The notes under the pieces are model-generated. The model had not been told where the DNA came from. It saw nothing but the letters and a program-made list of their open reading frames with translations, and did not search any database. A DNA stretch of 49,309 nt, taken from positions 1 to 49,309 of the IMG/VR virus record IMGVR_UViG_3300009181_000112; one strand, 5' to 3'. The position numbers were made by a program, and so were the translations under genes. The stretch's first letter is position 1. Every line of letters begins with the position of its first letter. Positions 17,504-25,439 of the stretch are shown piece after piece. This DNA is from a virus.

Positions 17504-19307
17504 TTAGAACTTCAATTGTATTTTTCAATAAGCCTTTTCTTCGATTCGCGTAGAAATCAAATTTATCGTCTAGATCAACAGAAGAATTAATAATGTATCT
17601 GCACTGGACATCTTGCCATGTCTTGATATCAAAATCTAGATTTAACCTGACTGGGTATTGTTGATTTTGATCTAGTATTCCAAATTCTTGTAAACTTATT
17701 ACACCAGGATCTACATCAGTCAACTCTGCCAACATCTGCTGTGACATTTTGTATACCAGTTGTCGATTCTGATATATGAATAACCCGCCCAGATGGTGTA
17801 TAGTATGTCCAGTTTGATTATGATTATCAAACTCTAACATTTTTCCAGTGGTTAAATAATGCTGTAAAACATGCTGTACTTGAGTAAAATATTCTTTGAA
17901 TGGTTCTGTGTTTTTTATTTTTTCAAATAAATTGTCATAAAACTTTCGATAAGAAATATTTTTTTTGTATCGAGCATACTTGGACAGGTATTGAGTATAC
18001 CCTGTAACATGAAAATTTATAATCATCCAGGCATACATAGATCCTTCGACAATATCTGTAGTAGACATTGTATTTGTTGAAGAAATCAACTCTATCTGTT
18101 CGTCAATGCCTTTGTAATCACTGGTGTTGTACGATGCAGTGTAATCACTAGCATTAATCGCTGATATCCCGTATTTTCTACGAGAGATATCTTGTGATAG
18201 TTCACTGTTTTCTAACAGTTGGGCAAACCACACATCAATCGATTTATGTTGCCCCAGTTCCAGGAGTTCGGCTAACCCTTGTTTCCAACTTTCCAATGTT
18301 TCTAGGGGCAATCCTAATATCACTTCTGTATAAGTGCTAACGTTGGTGTTTTCGCTAATTGCCATCATTTTAGCAATGTTGTTAACGTCAAGGTTTTCTC
18401 TGTTTACAGCAGACAGAGTGTCTGTATTCATGCTTTGCACGCTTACAGTTATTCCTCTACTGTACGGGCCTATGATTTTGGCAATTTCAAACACCACGTC
18501 AGTTGAGTTTTTAGCATAGTTGATATTGATCGAATCAAGACGACCACGGTCTGCAGCTGATCTAATCATGTGTGCTATTTCTAAATCACGCTGTTTAAAA
18601 ATGCCAAAGTTTGCATCACCCAACACCAAATAACTTACCGGACGTGTGACCATCCACTCTAGATCCTGGCGTATACGTTCTAGTTCAAATTTTTTAATTT
18701 TACTATACGTTACTCCGCCCCAGTCGCAGAATGTGCAGGCATACGGGCATCCTCGATTGGTTTCTATGGTCACACTCCAGATTGCGCCAGGGTTGTCTAA
18801 CATGATCTGATCAAATACACCGGTTGTATAAGGGCTAGGAATGTCAAGTTGCTGCAATCGTTGTTTTTGACTCAATAGGGGCGGCTCTTTGTTTGCCTGT
18901 ATAGCCAGTAACGACTCAACAAATTTTTCTTCTCCCTCACCTGCCACAATACTATCGATAAAATTATGTTTTAACCATTTCCCATTGGTGTTTGGGCCGC
19001 CAAACTGAATTATACAGTTGGGCCATTGTTTTTTTATCATCTCAGCTAACACCAAACAATACTGTGAATTCCAAGTATAAGCACTAAATCCACAGTATAC
19101 CGGATTCTCCATGCGAGATAATACAACTGCAGGATCTTCACGACGAAAAATTAATCCTGCCAGGTGAAAGTTATCTGTGATTTCTGTAAATTGGCTAGCA
19201 TAGCTCCATAGACATCCAACACTGTAGGGAATCCAATAATTGATTTCTTTCCTAAATTCAACCGCGTGTTGAGGTTGGAACAGATAGATATTATGTTTAG
19301 TAGACAT
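17496..19307 (-). CDS. B12-binding-type radical SAM enzyme
   Basis: This 603-residue protein has the layout of cobalamin-type radical SAM enzymes: an N-terminal Rossmann-like region with FGGPNTN near 102 and AGEGEEKFV near 122, then the core with RGCPYACTFC (C187, C191, C194), TYTEVILGLPLET in mid-protein and a C-terminal extension. I do not see the classic DxHxxG cobalamin ligand, so cobalamin could be bound base-off without a protein ligand, or not bound. Many such enzymes methylate unreactive carbon or phosphorus centres. It differs from the five twitch-type enzymes here in architecture. The gene is separated from its upstream neighbour by 2 nt. Confidence 0.82.
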   Translation of the reverse strand: MSTKHNIYLFQPQHAVEFRKEINYWIPYSVGCLWSYASQFTEITDNFHLAGLIFRREDPAVVLSRMENPVYCGFSAYTWNSQYCLVLAEMIKKQWPNCIIQFGGPNTNGKWLKHNFIDSIVAGEGEEKFVESLLAIQANKEPPLLSQKQRLQQLDIPSPYTTGVFDQIMLDNPGAIWSVTIETNRGCPYACTFCDWGGVTYSKIKKFELERIRQDLEWMVTRPVSYLVLGDANFGIFKQRDLEIAHMIRSAADRGRLDSININYAKNSTDVVFEIAKIIGPYSRGITVSVQSMNTDTLSAVNRENLDVNNIAKMMAISENTNVSTYTEVILGLPLETLESWKQGLAELLELGQHKSIDVWFAQLLENSELSQDISRRKYGISAINASDYTASYNTSDYKGIDEQIELISSTNTMSTTDIVEGSMYAWMIINFHVTGYTQYLSKYARYKKNISYRKFYDNLFEKIKNTEPFKEYFTQVQHVLQHYLTTGKMLEFDNHNQTGHTIHHLGGLFIYQNRQLVYKMSQQMLAELTDVDPGVISLQEFGILDQNQQYPVRLNLDFDIKTWQDVQCRYIINSSVDLDDKFDFYANRRKGLLKNTIEVLND

Positions 19308-19309
19308 TG

Positions 19310-20257
19310 TTATTCGATTAGTGTAATTTCAGTTTTATACTGCTGTGTTTGCAGTAACTTGTAATTATGGTCTAGCGTGTACTGCATATCCAAATACATC
19401 GTTGTTAATTCTTTGATTGATTTTTTTGCTAACATGTCTATCAGTTCTAGTATCTTCACGAACCGATCTCGGCCATCGTACCCGTCGTAGTCTTCGTTCC
19501 AGAAATCTGCAAATGTTCTGAAGCCTATTTGGCGCAAATAAGCAAGATGATCACGGCTGGCAAAAATTATAAATGGTTTTTTTAACCACATGGGACGGCA
19601 TGTTTTTTCTGTAGGATAAAATGTTCTTCCGGCCACATGGGCCTCACTTACTATGTCTACAAAAATTTTTGAGTATGTCTCTATACCGTCGGCCTGGTTG
19701 TAATAATACTGCCACTGTTTTCTAATTCCGTCAAGGGTGCCGGGAAAATAACGCAACGGCATGTGACTCAGTAGATTTGATACATTTGCTAGATTATCAT
19801 TACCAAAAGTTGCTAATTTATCAAATTCAAATAATGTTATAGCATCAACATCTGTTTCATACGGAAAATGAACAATACTAGAATCTCGGTGGTGAGAAAA
19901 CAAATAACTAGCCATGCCCAATCTGTTTGCAGTCGGTCGATGATACATGCTTAAAAAAATATTTTCTTGTGTCCAGCAATGTAATGTTGTATCAATCAAG
20001 GGCGTCGTAGCAATCCAAGGATTATGCCAGCGATTTATTATCTTATAATGCGGATGAGATTCTAATAAGTTTTTAGTGTGAATTGTCACTGACTTGAAAT
20101 CAAACAAGTCCAGGATTTTAAAAACACCTAAACTTTTAAGACAAATAGCTTCTGGATTAATTTTAAACTCAATATCCTGGTGTTGATTTTTTGTTAAATA
20201 TTCGACAAATTCTAATAAGTTCCAAAATTTATCATTGGTTCCCGAAACAATAAACAT
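19310..20257 (-). CDS. GT10-like glycosyltransferase candidate 5
   Basis: At 315 residues this is the shortest of the five paralogues. The signature is E205 in DIVSEAH, PTEKTCRPM at 215-223, PF at 228-229, LRQIGFRTF at 241-249 and NEDYDGYDG just after. YHRPTANR near 105 may correspond to the HR segment of the other members. The gene stops 2 nt before the B12-type radical SAM gene and begins immediately after the stop of the epimerase gene, with no spacer. Its position directly after the GDP-sugar epimerase is the best contextual hint that this family uses a GDP-L-sugar donor; that is inference. Confidence 0.68.
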   Translation of the reverse strand: MFIVSGTNDKFWNLLEFVEYLTKNQHQDIEFKINPEAICLKSLGVFKILDLFDFKSVTIHTKNLLESHPHYKIINRWHNPWIATTPLIDTTLHCWTQENIFLSMYHRPTANRLGMASYLFSHHRDSSIVHFPYETDVDAITLFEFDKLATFGNDNLANVSNLLSHMPLRYFPGTLDGIRKQWQYYYNQADGIETYSKIFVDIVSEAHVAGRTFYPTEKTCRPMWLKKPFIIFASRDHLAYLRQIGFRTFADFWNEDYDGYDGRDRFVKILELIDMLAKKSIKELTTMYLDMQYTLDHNYKLLQTQQYKTEITLIE

Positions 20258-21244
20258 TTAATGTAACTTCTTTCTTATGTCTGTTTGAATTTGTTCATTT
20301 ATCCAGGCGTATGTTTTAATTAGGCCTGATTCTAAATCTTCATCGGGCTCCCAGTTAATTGTTTCTTTGATCAGATTGTTATCACTATTACGCCCCATGA
20401 CTCCAACAGGACCGTCGATATTGCGAATATGCACTTGCTTGTTGTGCAACTTTGCAATCAACAACACTAGATTATTAATAGAAATCAATCGTGTACTACC
20501 TAAATTAACAGGCACTGTGCACTTGCTATTCATGATACGATGTATACCCTCGATGCATTCATCAATGAATAAAAAACTACGGGTCTGCATGCCCGGTCCC
20601 CAAACTTCAATATTTCCCCCTGGCTCGCACATGGCCACTTTACGACACAGTGCAGCAGGAGCTTTTTCTTTACCATCATTCCAGGATCCGCGTGGCCCAA
20701 ATATATTATGAAACCGTGCTATACGAACATTGATTCTATAGTTACGTGCGTAGGTAAGATACAAGCGCTCACTGAATAATTTTTCCCAACCATATTCACT
20801 ATCGGGATTGGCAGGATATACACTATCTTCTGTCAACAAAGGGGTGTCTGGGTCTTCCTGATTATAGGTTGGATATATGCATGCGCTTGAACTGTAGAAA
20901 ACTTTCTTTACTTTAAATTTACGAATTGAATCAAGTACATTCAAGTTGATCACGGCAGAGTTGTGCATGATATCTGCATCATTGTCTCCAACAAAAAGAT
21001 AGCCGGCGCCGCCCATATCTGATGCCAGTTGATAAACTTCATCAAATGTATATGTTTGAAATAAAGACCTCACCAGGAGCTGTTCTCGTAAATCTAAAAT
21101 ATGAAATTTATCTGCTGCTGTGTTTGAATAAAGTGGATACTTTACATCAGCGCCAACAACATAATGTCCTTGCTCTTTTAGACTTTCTACCAGATGTGTG
21201 CCAATAAATCCCCCGGCACCGCAAACTAGAATTTTTTTTTGCAT
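20258..21244 (-). CDS. GDP-mannose 3,5-epimerase-like NAD-dependent epimerase
   Basis: The 328-residue enzyme is a short-chain dehydrogenase/reductase with GAGGFIG at 9-15 for NAD binding and the Tyr/Lys pair Y151-x3-K155. Several stretches match plant GDP-D-mannose 3,5-epimerase closely: SSSACIYP (C122 aligns with catalytic Cys145 of the Arabidopsis enzyme), ARFHNIFGPRG near 176, EKAPAALCRK (K194 aligns with Lys217), TRSFLFIDEC and GRNSDNNLIKE. The expected product is GDP-L-galactose, or the gulose isomer. I start at ATG 21244, which overlaps the upstream stop as TAATG, not at the in-frame TTG six bases upstream. This is the only clear nucleotide-sugar-forming enzyme in the window. Confidence 0.88.
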   Translation of the reverse strand: MQKKILVCGAGGFIGTHLVESLKEQGHYVVGADVKYPLYSNTAADKFHILDLREQLLVRSLFQTYTFDEVYQLASDMGGAGYLFVGDNDADIMHNSAVINLNVLDSIRKFKVKKVFYSSSACIYPTYNQEDPDTPLLTEDSVYPANPDSEYGWEKLFSERLYLTYARNYRINVRIARFHNIFGPRGSWNDGKEKAPAALCRKVAMCEPGGNIEVWGPGMQTRSFLFIDECIEGIHRIMNSKCTVPVNLGSTRLISINNLVLLIAKLHNKQVHIRNIDGPVGVMGRNSDNNLIKETINWEPDEDLESGLIKTYAWINEQIQTDIRKKLH

Positions 21245-22167
21245 TACCAACCTTCTTGCTGCCGTATAACATCAATCTCTCGTACCATGACACCACGGCT
21301 GTGCCAATTGCTACGGTAGTGGTGTTTGAAGAATCTACTTTGATCTGCGTCGAACACATTAACTGGGAGTCCCAGTTGTGTATTAAGTGCCACTGCAGTA
21401 GAGGCAATGATGTGCTGGGCTCCTTGCATATGAACCTCATTCCATATTTGTTCAAGCGCGTCAAACGACTGCACTTCTGTATAGTCCCACTTACTTAGCA
21501 TGGTCTTGAATGTACCTAACCTGGCGCCAGCAATGGCCCAGTCGCCGTGCTCAACATCCTGTCCGACGTTTTGCCATACTGTAAGATTGTCAAGGTTACG
21601 GTAGTGTACACGATCTCTGAACTCGCTTAAGGTGGGCTTGCGTCCTTTGTCCAGGCACATCTTGACGCCTTCTCTAAACCCGGCTCGCCAGGCCTGCTGT
21701 GCAGATCCATTCGGGTATGTGGTAGAGAAGCAGTCATGCATGGACCAGTACAGTGGATCAAAACAAAACTCTACTTGTGTTTCTGTGCGTCCATCCGTGG
21801 CCTCATGTGTACGCATGTTGCGCACAAAAGCACGTGTCCAGGAACTCATGCCCCCGTTTCCATACATGAGTCCATTGATGTGATTACGGGCGCGCCAACG
21901 GAACACTGCGTTTTGGTAATCCGCTGTGGGTAGATCTAGTGTTTGATTAAAGAACGCAGGATCCGGCATGTTGTCGCCGTCGATCAGGATGAACCGTTCG
22001 GTATCACTTGCTTCTGCTGCTGCCTTGTGCGCTGCATCGCTGCCCTTGACTCCGTCTACACGGCGTGCCCACGGCACCATGTTCCGAATCTTGATCCAGA
22101 ACTCTTCCTTCTGCGGTTCATCATAGCTTAGATAAACTACATCTAACTCTGCTACATCAACTTTCAT
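21244..22167 (-). CDS. GT-A-like glycosyltransferase with DGD motif
   Basis: The 307-residue protein starts LDVVYLSYDEP, a nucleotide-sugar-binding strand, continues with ARRVDGVKGSDAAHKAA near 34, and has RFILIDGDN with D63-G64-D65 as the metal-binding DxD motif. GLMYGNGGMS near 114 is a likely acceptor-side loop. Related proteins are frequent in marine T4-like phages as far as I recall. It is homologous to the last module of the partial gene at 1-1591, where the DxD is lost. The start overlaps the upstream gene by 11 nt. Donor and acceptor are unknown. Confidence 0.72.
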   Translation of the reverse strand: MKVDVAELDVVYLSYDEPQKEEFWIKIRNMVPWARRVDGVKGSDAAHKAAAEASDTERFILIDGDNMPDPAFFNQTLDLPTADYQNAVFRWRARNHINGLMYGNGGMSSWTRAFVRNMRTHEATDGRTETQVEFCFDPLYWSMHDCFSTTYPNGSAQQAWRAGFREGVKMCLDKGRKPTLSEFRDRVHYRNLDNLTVWQNVGQDVEHGDWAIAGARLGTFKTMLSKWDYTEVQSFDALEQIWNEVHMQGAQHIIASTAVALNTQLGLPVNVFDADQSRFFKHHYRSNWHSRGVMVREIDVIRQQEGW

Positions 22168-22510
22168 ATTTCTTTGTCCATTTGATATGCGGTGCCTGGA
22201 CCGATACTACAACACTAACATCACCGGGCGCACAGGGTGTGCCGTTCTCAGCATCAGGGATTAATTTAGCAATTGCTGGGGTTTTAGACTCTACTGTTAC
22301 TAATTGTTGATCCACGACCCGTACCTGGTAAGATTGTGTTGCATAGGCAGCATGATCGATCTCAATATAGTTACCTGGCAAATCCTCCATGCTGTACACA
22401 ATTGGCATGCCTGACTCGTCATAATACAGTCTATAAAACACCGGGGCGGGATCAGCACGATCCCAGGCGGCCCAGGCGGCCCAGAAGTTGTCTGTGGTTT
22501 CGTTACTCAT
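22157..22510 (-). CDS. Small conserved unknown protein (117 aa)
   Basis: No function can be assigned. The product begins with a Trp/Ala stretch (FWAAWAAW near residue 9) and contains FYRLYYDESG near 25, SMEDLPGNYIEID near 39 and RVVDQQLVTVE near 64, which suggests a small beta-rich fold. There is no signal peptide or membrane segment. Similar small proteins occur beside glycosyltransferase genes in marine phages as far as I recall, but I cannot name a family. The ATG is ATGA-coupled to the upstream GT8-like gene, and the stop lies 11 nt inside the GT-A gene. Confidence 0.65.
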   Translation of the reverse strand: MSNETTDNFWAAWAAWDRADPAPVFYRLYYDESGMPIVYSMEDLPGNYIEIDHAAYATQSYQVRVVDQQLVTVESKTPAIAKLIPDAENGTPCAPGDVSVVVSVQAPHIKWTKKYES

Positions 22511-23268
22511 AGCCAGGTCTTAACATGATAGTGAAACATTCCCCATTGTGCAACTGTGTTAACACGTAAGCCAGGATCAGTATGTTCCCAGACCAGTTCC
22601 TGGGTCCAGTCGTTGGTATTAATAGGATTTATATATCGTTTCATGTGTACAATCTGCGGCCCGACGCCCGGTGGCAATGTTACACGTTCAGGCCCCATAA
22701 TTTGTGCGGCCATTGCGTACACAACATCAGTGGTAGCAGCCTCATCGGGGAACTTGAGTAAGGTACGGTACTGAGCCCAGTTTTCAAATATACGGCGTAC
22801 CCATTCAAAAAATTCTTGCGCTGTTGCGCTCAGTCGCCAGTAAGTTATAGCGTTGTAGACATCAGGCAGGTTGTTGTCATCAAACAGTTTGCGATAGCGG
22901 CGGCTGGTAGCAGGCTGATCATAAAAATTTCTTGCGCCTTGACTAACAACAACGTCACGGTGTTCAAACATTGTCCACCAGTGGTCAATGGGGGAGGCTG
23001 CAATCATATCAGCTTCTAACTTGATAGTCTGACGGAACGGGCTGGCTCTAAACACTTGCCAATCATTGGCAAAACCACCCAGATTTCCAGCTGGCAGTGT
23101 TCTTACAATATCAAAGTCAGGTTCCGCCACTGCTGTATCAGTTAATAAGCATACACGGGCTGCAGGATGTAGCCGATGTATGCTTCGGGCCAGGTGTCTA
23201 GCGCAATTCACATAGTCAACTGTGTCTGTGTTGACAGCAGGGATTAGGTATCCGCGTTCTTCAAGCAT
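22507..23268 (-). CDS. GT8-like glycosyltransferase candidate
   Basis: I choose ATG 23268 over an in-frame TTG at 23277, giving 253 residues and an 8 nt overlap with the upstream gene. The protein has a GT8 look: a first strand (GYLIPAVNTD), a second strand with CLLTD at 40-44, and TIKLEADMIA, in which E85-A86-D87 replaces the usual D-x-D. NAITYWR near 140 and a late IVHMKRY segment fit the same fold. It resembles the protein encoded just upstream, so the pair probably arose by an old duplication. The changed metal-binding motif might reduce activity. Substrate unknown. Confidence 0.65.
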   Translation of the reverse strand: MLEERGYLIPAVNTDTVDYVNCARHLARSIHRLHPAARVCLLTDTAVAEPDFDIVRTLPAGNLGGFANDWQVFRASPFRQTIKLEADMIAASPIDHWWTMFEHRDVVVSQGARNFYDQPATSRRYRKLFDDNNLPDVYNAITYWRLSATAQEFFEWVRRIFENWAQYRTLLKFPDEAATTDVVYAMAAQIMGPERVTLPPGVGPQIVHMKRYINPINTNDWTQELVWEHTDPGLRVNTVAQWGMFHYHVKTWL

Positions 23269-24058
23269 GGGCAACAATGTCCATTAGAGTACGTTTACCC
23301 ATGGCATGGAAGTCTTGGCCTTTGAGCTCTATCCATTTTCTCTGCGATTGTGCTGTTTGATAGTTGATCCTAAACTGGTCCGCATCAGTTTGTACCAGTT
23401 CATGTTCCGGGGTCAAGCTAGCCAAGGACCAGGCAATGTCGGGTTGGTGCAACACATGCCCATTAACTATGTTAAGTGCTATACTCAGTGCATGATCGTT
23501 ACGGTAAGTGCTGCGCGGGTTTCCGTACAAGTTGCAGTAATGTTTCCAATTTTCTCGGACCATCTGCATACTTTTAAAAATTAACTCAGCCGTGGTACTG
23601 CGTCTAAACATCATAACCGTAGCCCAATGCATTGGCATACAGTTGCGGCCAAAGTAATTTAGGTCATCAAATGTTTGTAATCCTGTAATATCATATGCCA
23701 GGCGGTGACAAAGGAAGTCTTGCTGCGCCTGCAATGTGTACGCAAGTTGCATGCTGGCAACTACATAGTCAGCATCTAATACTAGCGTCTGATCCCAGGG
23801 GGTTAGCTCGTATGCTGTGGTGCGGTTGGCGTTGTGCCAGGAAACATTGGTACCAAAATCAGTAAAATGCCGTGTGCCTGATCCTTCTGGCACAGCGTGA
23901 ATTACTTTGTCAAATGCATCTACACACTCTGTGCTGTCAGTTACCACTGCAACAGGGATATTCAAGTGACGGCGAATCCGGGCAGCAGACCAAGCAGCCA
24001 TGGCCAAATAGTCAATTTCTGAATTGTTAAATGCAAAGATTAATGCACCAGTTGTCAT
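23261..24058 (-). CDS. GT8-like glycosyltransferase candidate with DAD motif
   Basis: This 265-residue protein opens with GALIFAFNN, has PVAVVTD at 35-41 for the nucleotide-binding strand, and TLVLDADYVV with D95-A96-D97 as a standard DxD metal site, as in GT8 glycosyltransferases of the glycogenin type. ATVMMFRR near 147 and RNDHALSIAL near 200 are consistent with the acceptor half. The ATG is ATGA-coupled to the 101-residue gene upstream, and the 3' end overlaps the second GT8-like gene. Of the pair this is the one with an intact metal motif. Confidence 0.68.
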   Translation of the reverse strand: MTTGALIFAFNNSEIDYLAMAAWSAARIRRHLNIPVAVVTDSTECVDAFDKVIHAVPEGSGTRHFTDFGTNVSWHNANRTTAYELTPWDQTLVLDADYVVASMQLAYTLQAQQDFLCHRLAYDITGLQTFDDLNYFGRNCMPMHWATVMMFRRSTTAELIFKSMQMVRENWKHYCNLYGNPRSTYRNDHALSIALNIVNGHVLHQPDIAWSLASLTPEHELVQTDADQFRINYQTAQSQRKWIELKGQDFHAMGKRTLMDIVAHA

Positions 24059-24360
24059 CGTTGTTTGCTAACTTGTTCAAACTCCACTAACCAGGCGTTC
24101 ATTTGTTCTTGCCAGCGGCTATGAGCCAGCAGTTGCAGATCTAAGGTGTTTACTTGAATTGGGGTGTTATAGAGATCTAGCAGTACTACATCTTGTTCCG
24201 GGCAGGCATGCAACAACGTCAGCAACTCTGGTCCGGCACGCCACATGCCGCCGGCATGGGCAAACAGCATCTTGGCTATGTATTTTTCGTTAAGTAACCG
24301 ACGAGCAGACTCGTGGTCAAATCGTGCTCGTGAATGAGCGATAAGTTGATCAGTATCCAT
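24055..24360 (-). CDS. Small conserved T4-like phage protein (101 aa)
   Basis: I recognise the pattern but not a function. It starts MDTDQLIAHSRARFDHESA, with EKYIAKMLFAHAGGMW in the middle, and VVLLDLYNTPIQVN toward the end, before a helical Trp-containing tail. Proteins with the same ARARFDH and GG(M/L)W landmarks occur near structural genes of marine T4-like phages. It is the first gene of the long accessory operon and starts only about 10 bases from the predicted -10 element, with no visible Shine-Dalgarno. It could belong functionally to the tail block and have been left at the junction. Confidence 0.65.
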   Translation of the reverse strand: MDTDQLIAHSRARFDHESARRLLNEKYIAKMLFAHAGGMWRAGPELLTLLHACPEQDVVLLDLYNTPIQVNTLDLQLLAHSRWQEQMNAWLVEFEQVSKQR

Positions 24361-24369
24361 ATAGCGACT

Positions 24370-24398
24370 ATTATACAGAAATACTAGACAAAAGTAAA
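24370..24398 (-). promoter_or_regulatory. Sigma70-like promoter for the accessory operon
   Basis: On the minus strand TTTACT (24398-24393) is followed after exactly 17 nt by TATAAT (24375-24370), a perfect -10. It points into the 24360-to-5526 operon. The -35 hexamer lies inside the 3' arm of the terminator stem. Transcription would start within a few bases of the ATG at 24360, so the mRNA would be nearly leaderless. Confidence 0.6.
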
Positions 24399-24419
24399 GG
24401 GCCTTGTTGGCCCTTTACT
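24390..24419 (-). terminator. Rho-independent terminator of the tail block
   Basis: A perfect 11-bp stem (24393-24403 with 24409-24419) with a 5-nt loop lies just past the stop of the gene that ends at 24435. On the minus-strand transcript the stem is followed by UUUG, a short U tract. The rest of 24361-24434 holds only this hairpin and the promoter. Confidence 0.75.
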
Positions 24420-24434
24420 ATGTTAATTTTTCCT

Positions 24435-25430
24435 TTACACCACTGTGGCAGCAATAGTTGGTGTGCCCCAACTTGCTGTAGTAAGGTAAGTGGAACTTGG
24501 TGGGAGATAGGTAACTAACGTAGTTGGCGCAGTAGCTGCACCAAATGTGGTAGCTGGACTTGTTACTGCGGTGCCGCCGGAGATATCGTCTGACGATCCT
24601 GCACCTGAACCACCAGGATCAACCCAGGTTGTTGTCAGTACCAGCTGTGTGCCTGTTCCTGCTGTTTTGGCATTTATTTGAATGTACTGACCCGTATAAG
24701 GTGAAGTATCAGCAAATTGCTTGTAAATGGTCGTATCAGTCGTAAGTAACTGATACCATCCAGTTGCGGTTAATAATGTTGTCGGAGTTCCTGTTCCGCC
24801 AACTTTGGTGGTACCTGTATAGTTTGTACCAGCAATACTTGCTGTGCCGCCGCCGGTGATATTAATATTACCAACTAGCGTATTTGCCAAGTCATTCCAT
24901 TCAGTATCAGACTCTGTAGTATCAGCAGTCTTTTTTGTCTGCCATCTGACTATGCCACCGGCATTGAAGAAATAACGTGCAGCATCGGCGCTGGCCCAGG
25001 TGATTGTATGAGTAAAGGTAATGGTCCAGGCGGCTGCGCCCGATCCTGTTGCAGTAGTTTTACTTATATTACCAGTAAATGTACCGTACTGAGTGCCACT
25101 TGCTACAGCATTAGCACGGTTTGCTGTTATTGTAGTAAGATCGGTATTTACTGCCGATAATACCGTAATAGTGTTGCCAACCACAGGTGCTGTTCTTGCA
25201 GTAGTTGTGGCTCCAGTATGACTGGCCATTGATTGGATGTTGTTAACTAGTCCGGCCCATTGTGTGGCTGTTACGGTACCTGCAACTGACACATTTGACA
25301 GTGCAGATTGCCCATATCCACTGTTAGTAGCACCAGTTGCCCAAACGTTGTTAACGTTAGCCCCAACGTTTAAGCTAACAAAGCCATTATAATCCGCTGC
25401 TTGAATTAAGCTGCCAACGGTGTAAGTCAT
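24435..25430 (-). CDS. Putative virion structural protein (331 aa)
   Basis: The protein is rich in Thr, Ala, Gly and Ser, as tail and fibre proteins are. It starts MTYTVGSLIQAADYNGFV, followed by WATGATNSGYGQSAL and a helical part with QWAGLVNNIQSMASHTGA, then a long Thr-rich beta region. The opening YTVGSLIQAADYN is a form I associate with virion proteins of T4-like marine phages. It has no signal peptide, which is normal for a phage structural protein. An AAGGA Shine-Dalgarno overlaps the upstream stop, 6 nt before the ATG. It is the last gene before the terminator. Attachment or fibre function is inferred from composition and context. Confidence 0.65.
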   Translation of the reverse strand: MTYTVGSLIQAADYNGFVSLNVGANVNNVWATGATNSGYGQSALSNVSVAGTVTATQWAGLVNNIQSMASHTGATTTARTAPVVGNTITVLSAVNTDLTTITANRANAVASGTQYGTFTGNISKTTATGSGAAAWTITFTHTITWASADAARYFFNAGGIVRWQTKKTADTTESDTEWNDLANTLVGNINITGGGTASIAGTNYTGTTKVGGTGTPTTLLTATGWYQLLTTDTTIYKQFADTSPYTGQYIQINAKTAGTGTQLVLTTTWVDPGGSGAGSSDDISGGTAVTSPATTFGAATAPTTLVTYLPPSSTYLTTASWGTPTIAATVV

Positions 25431-25439
25431 GTTTGATCC

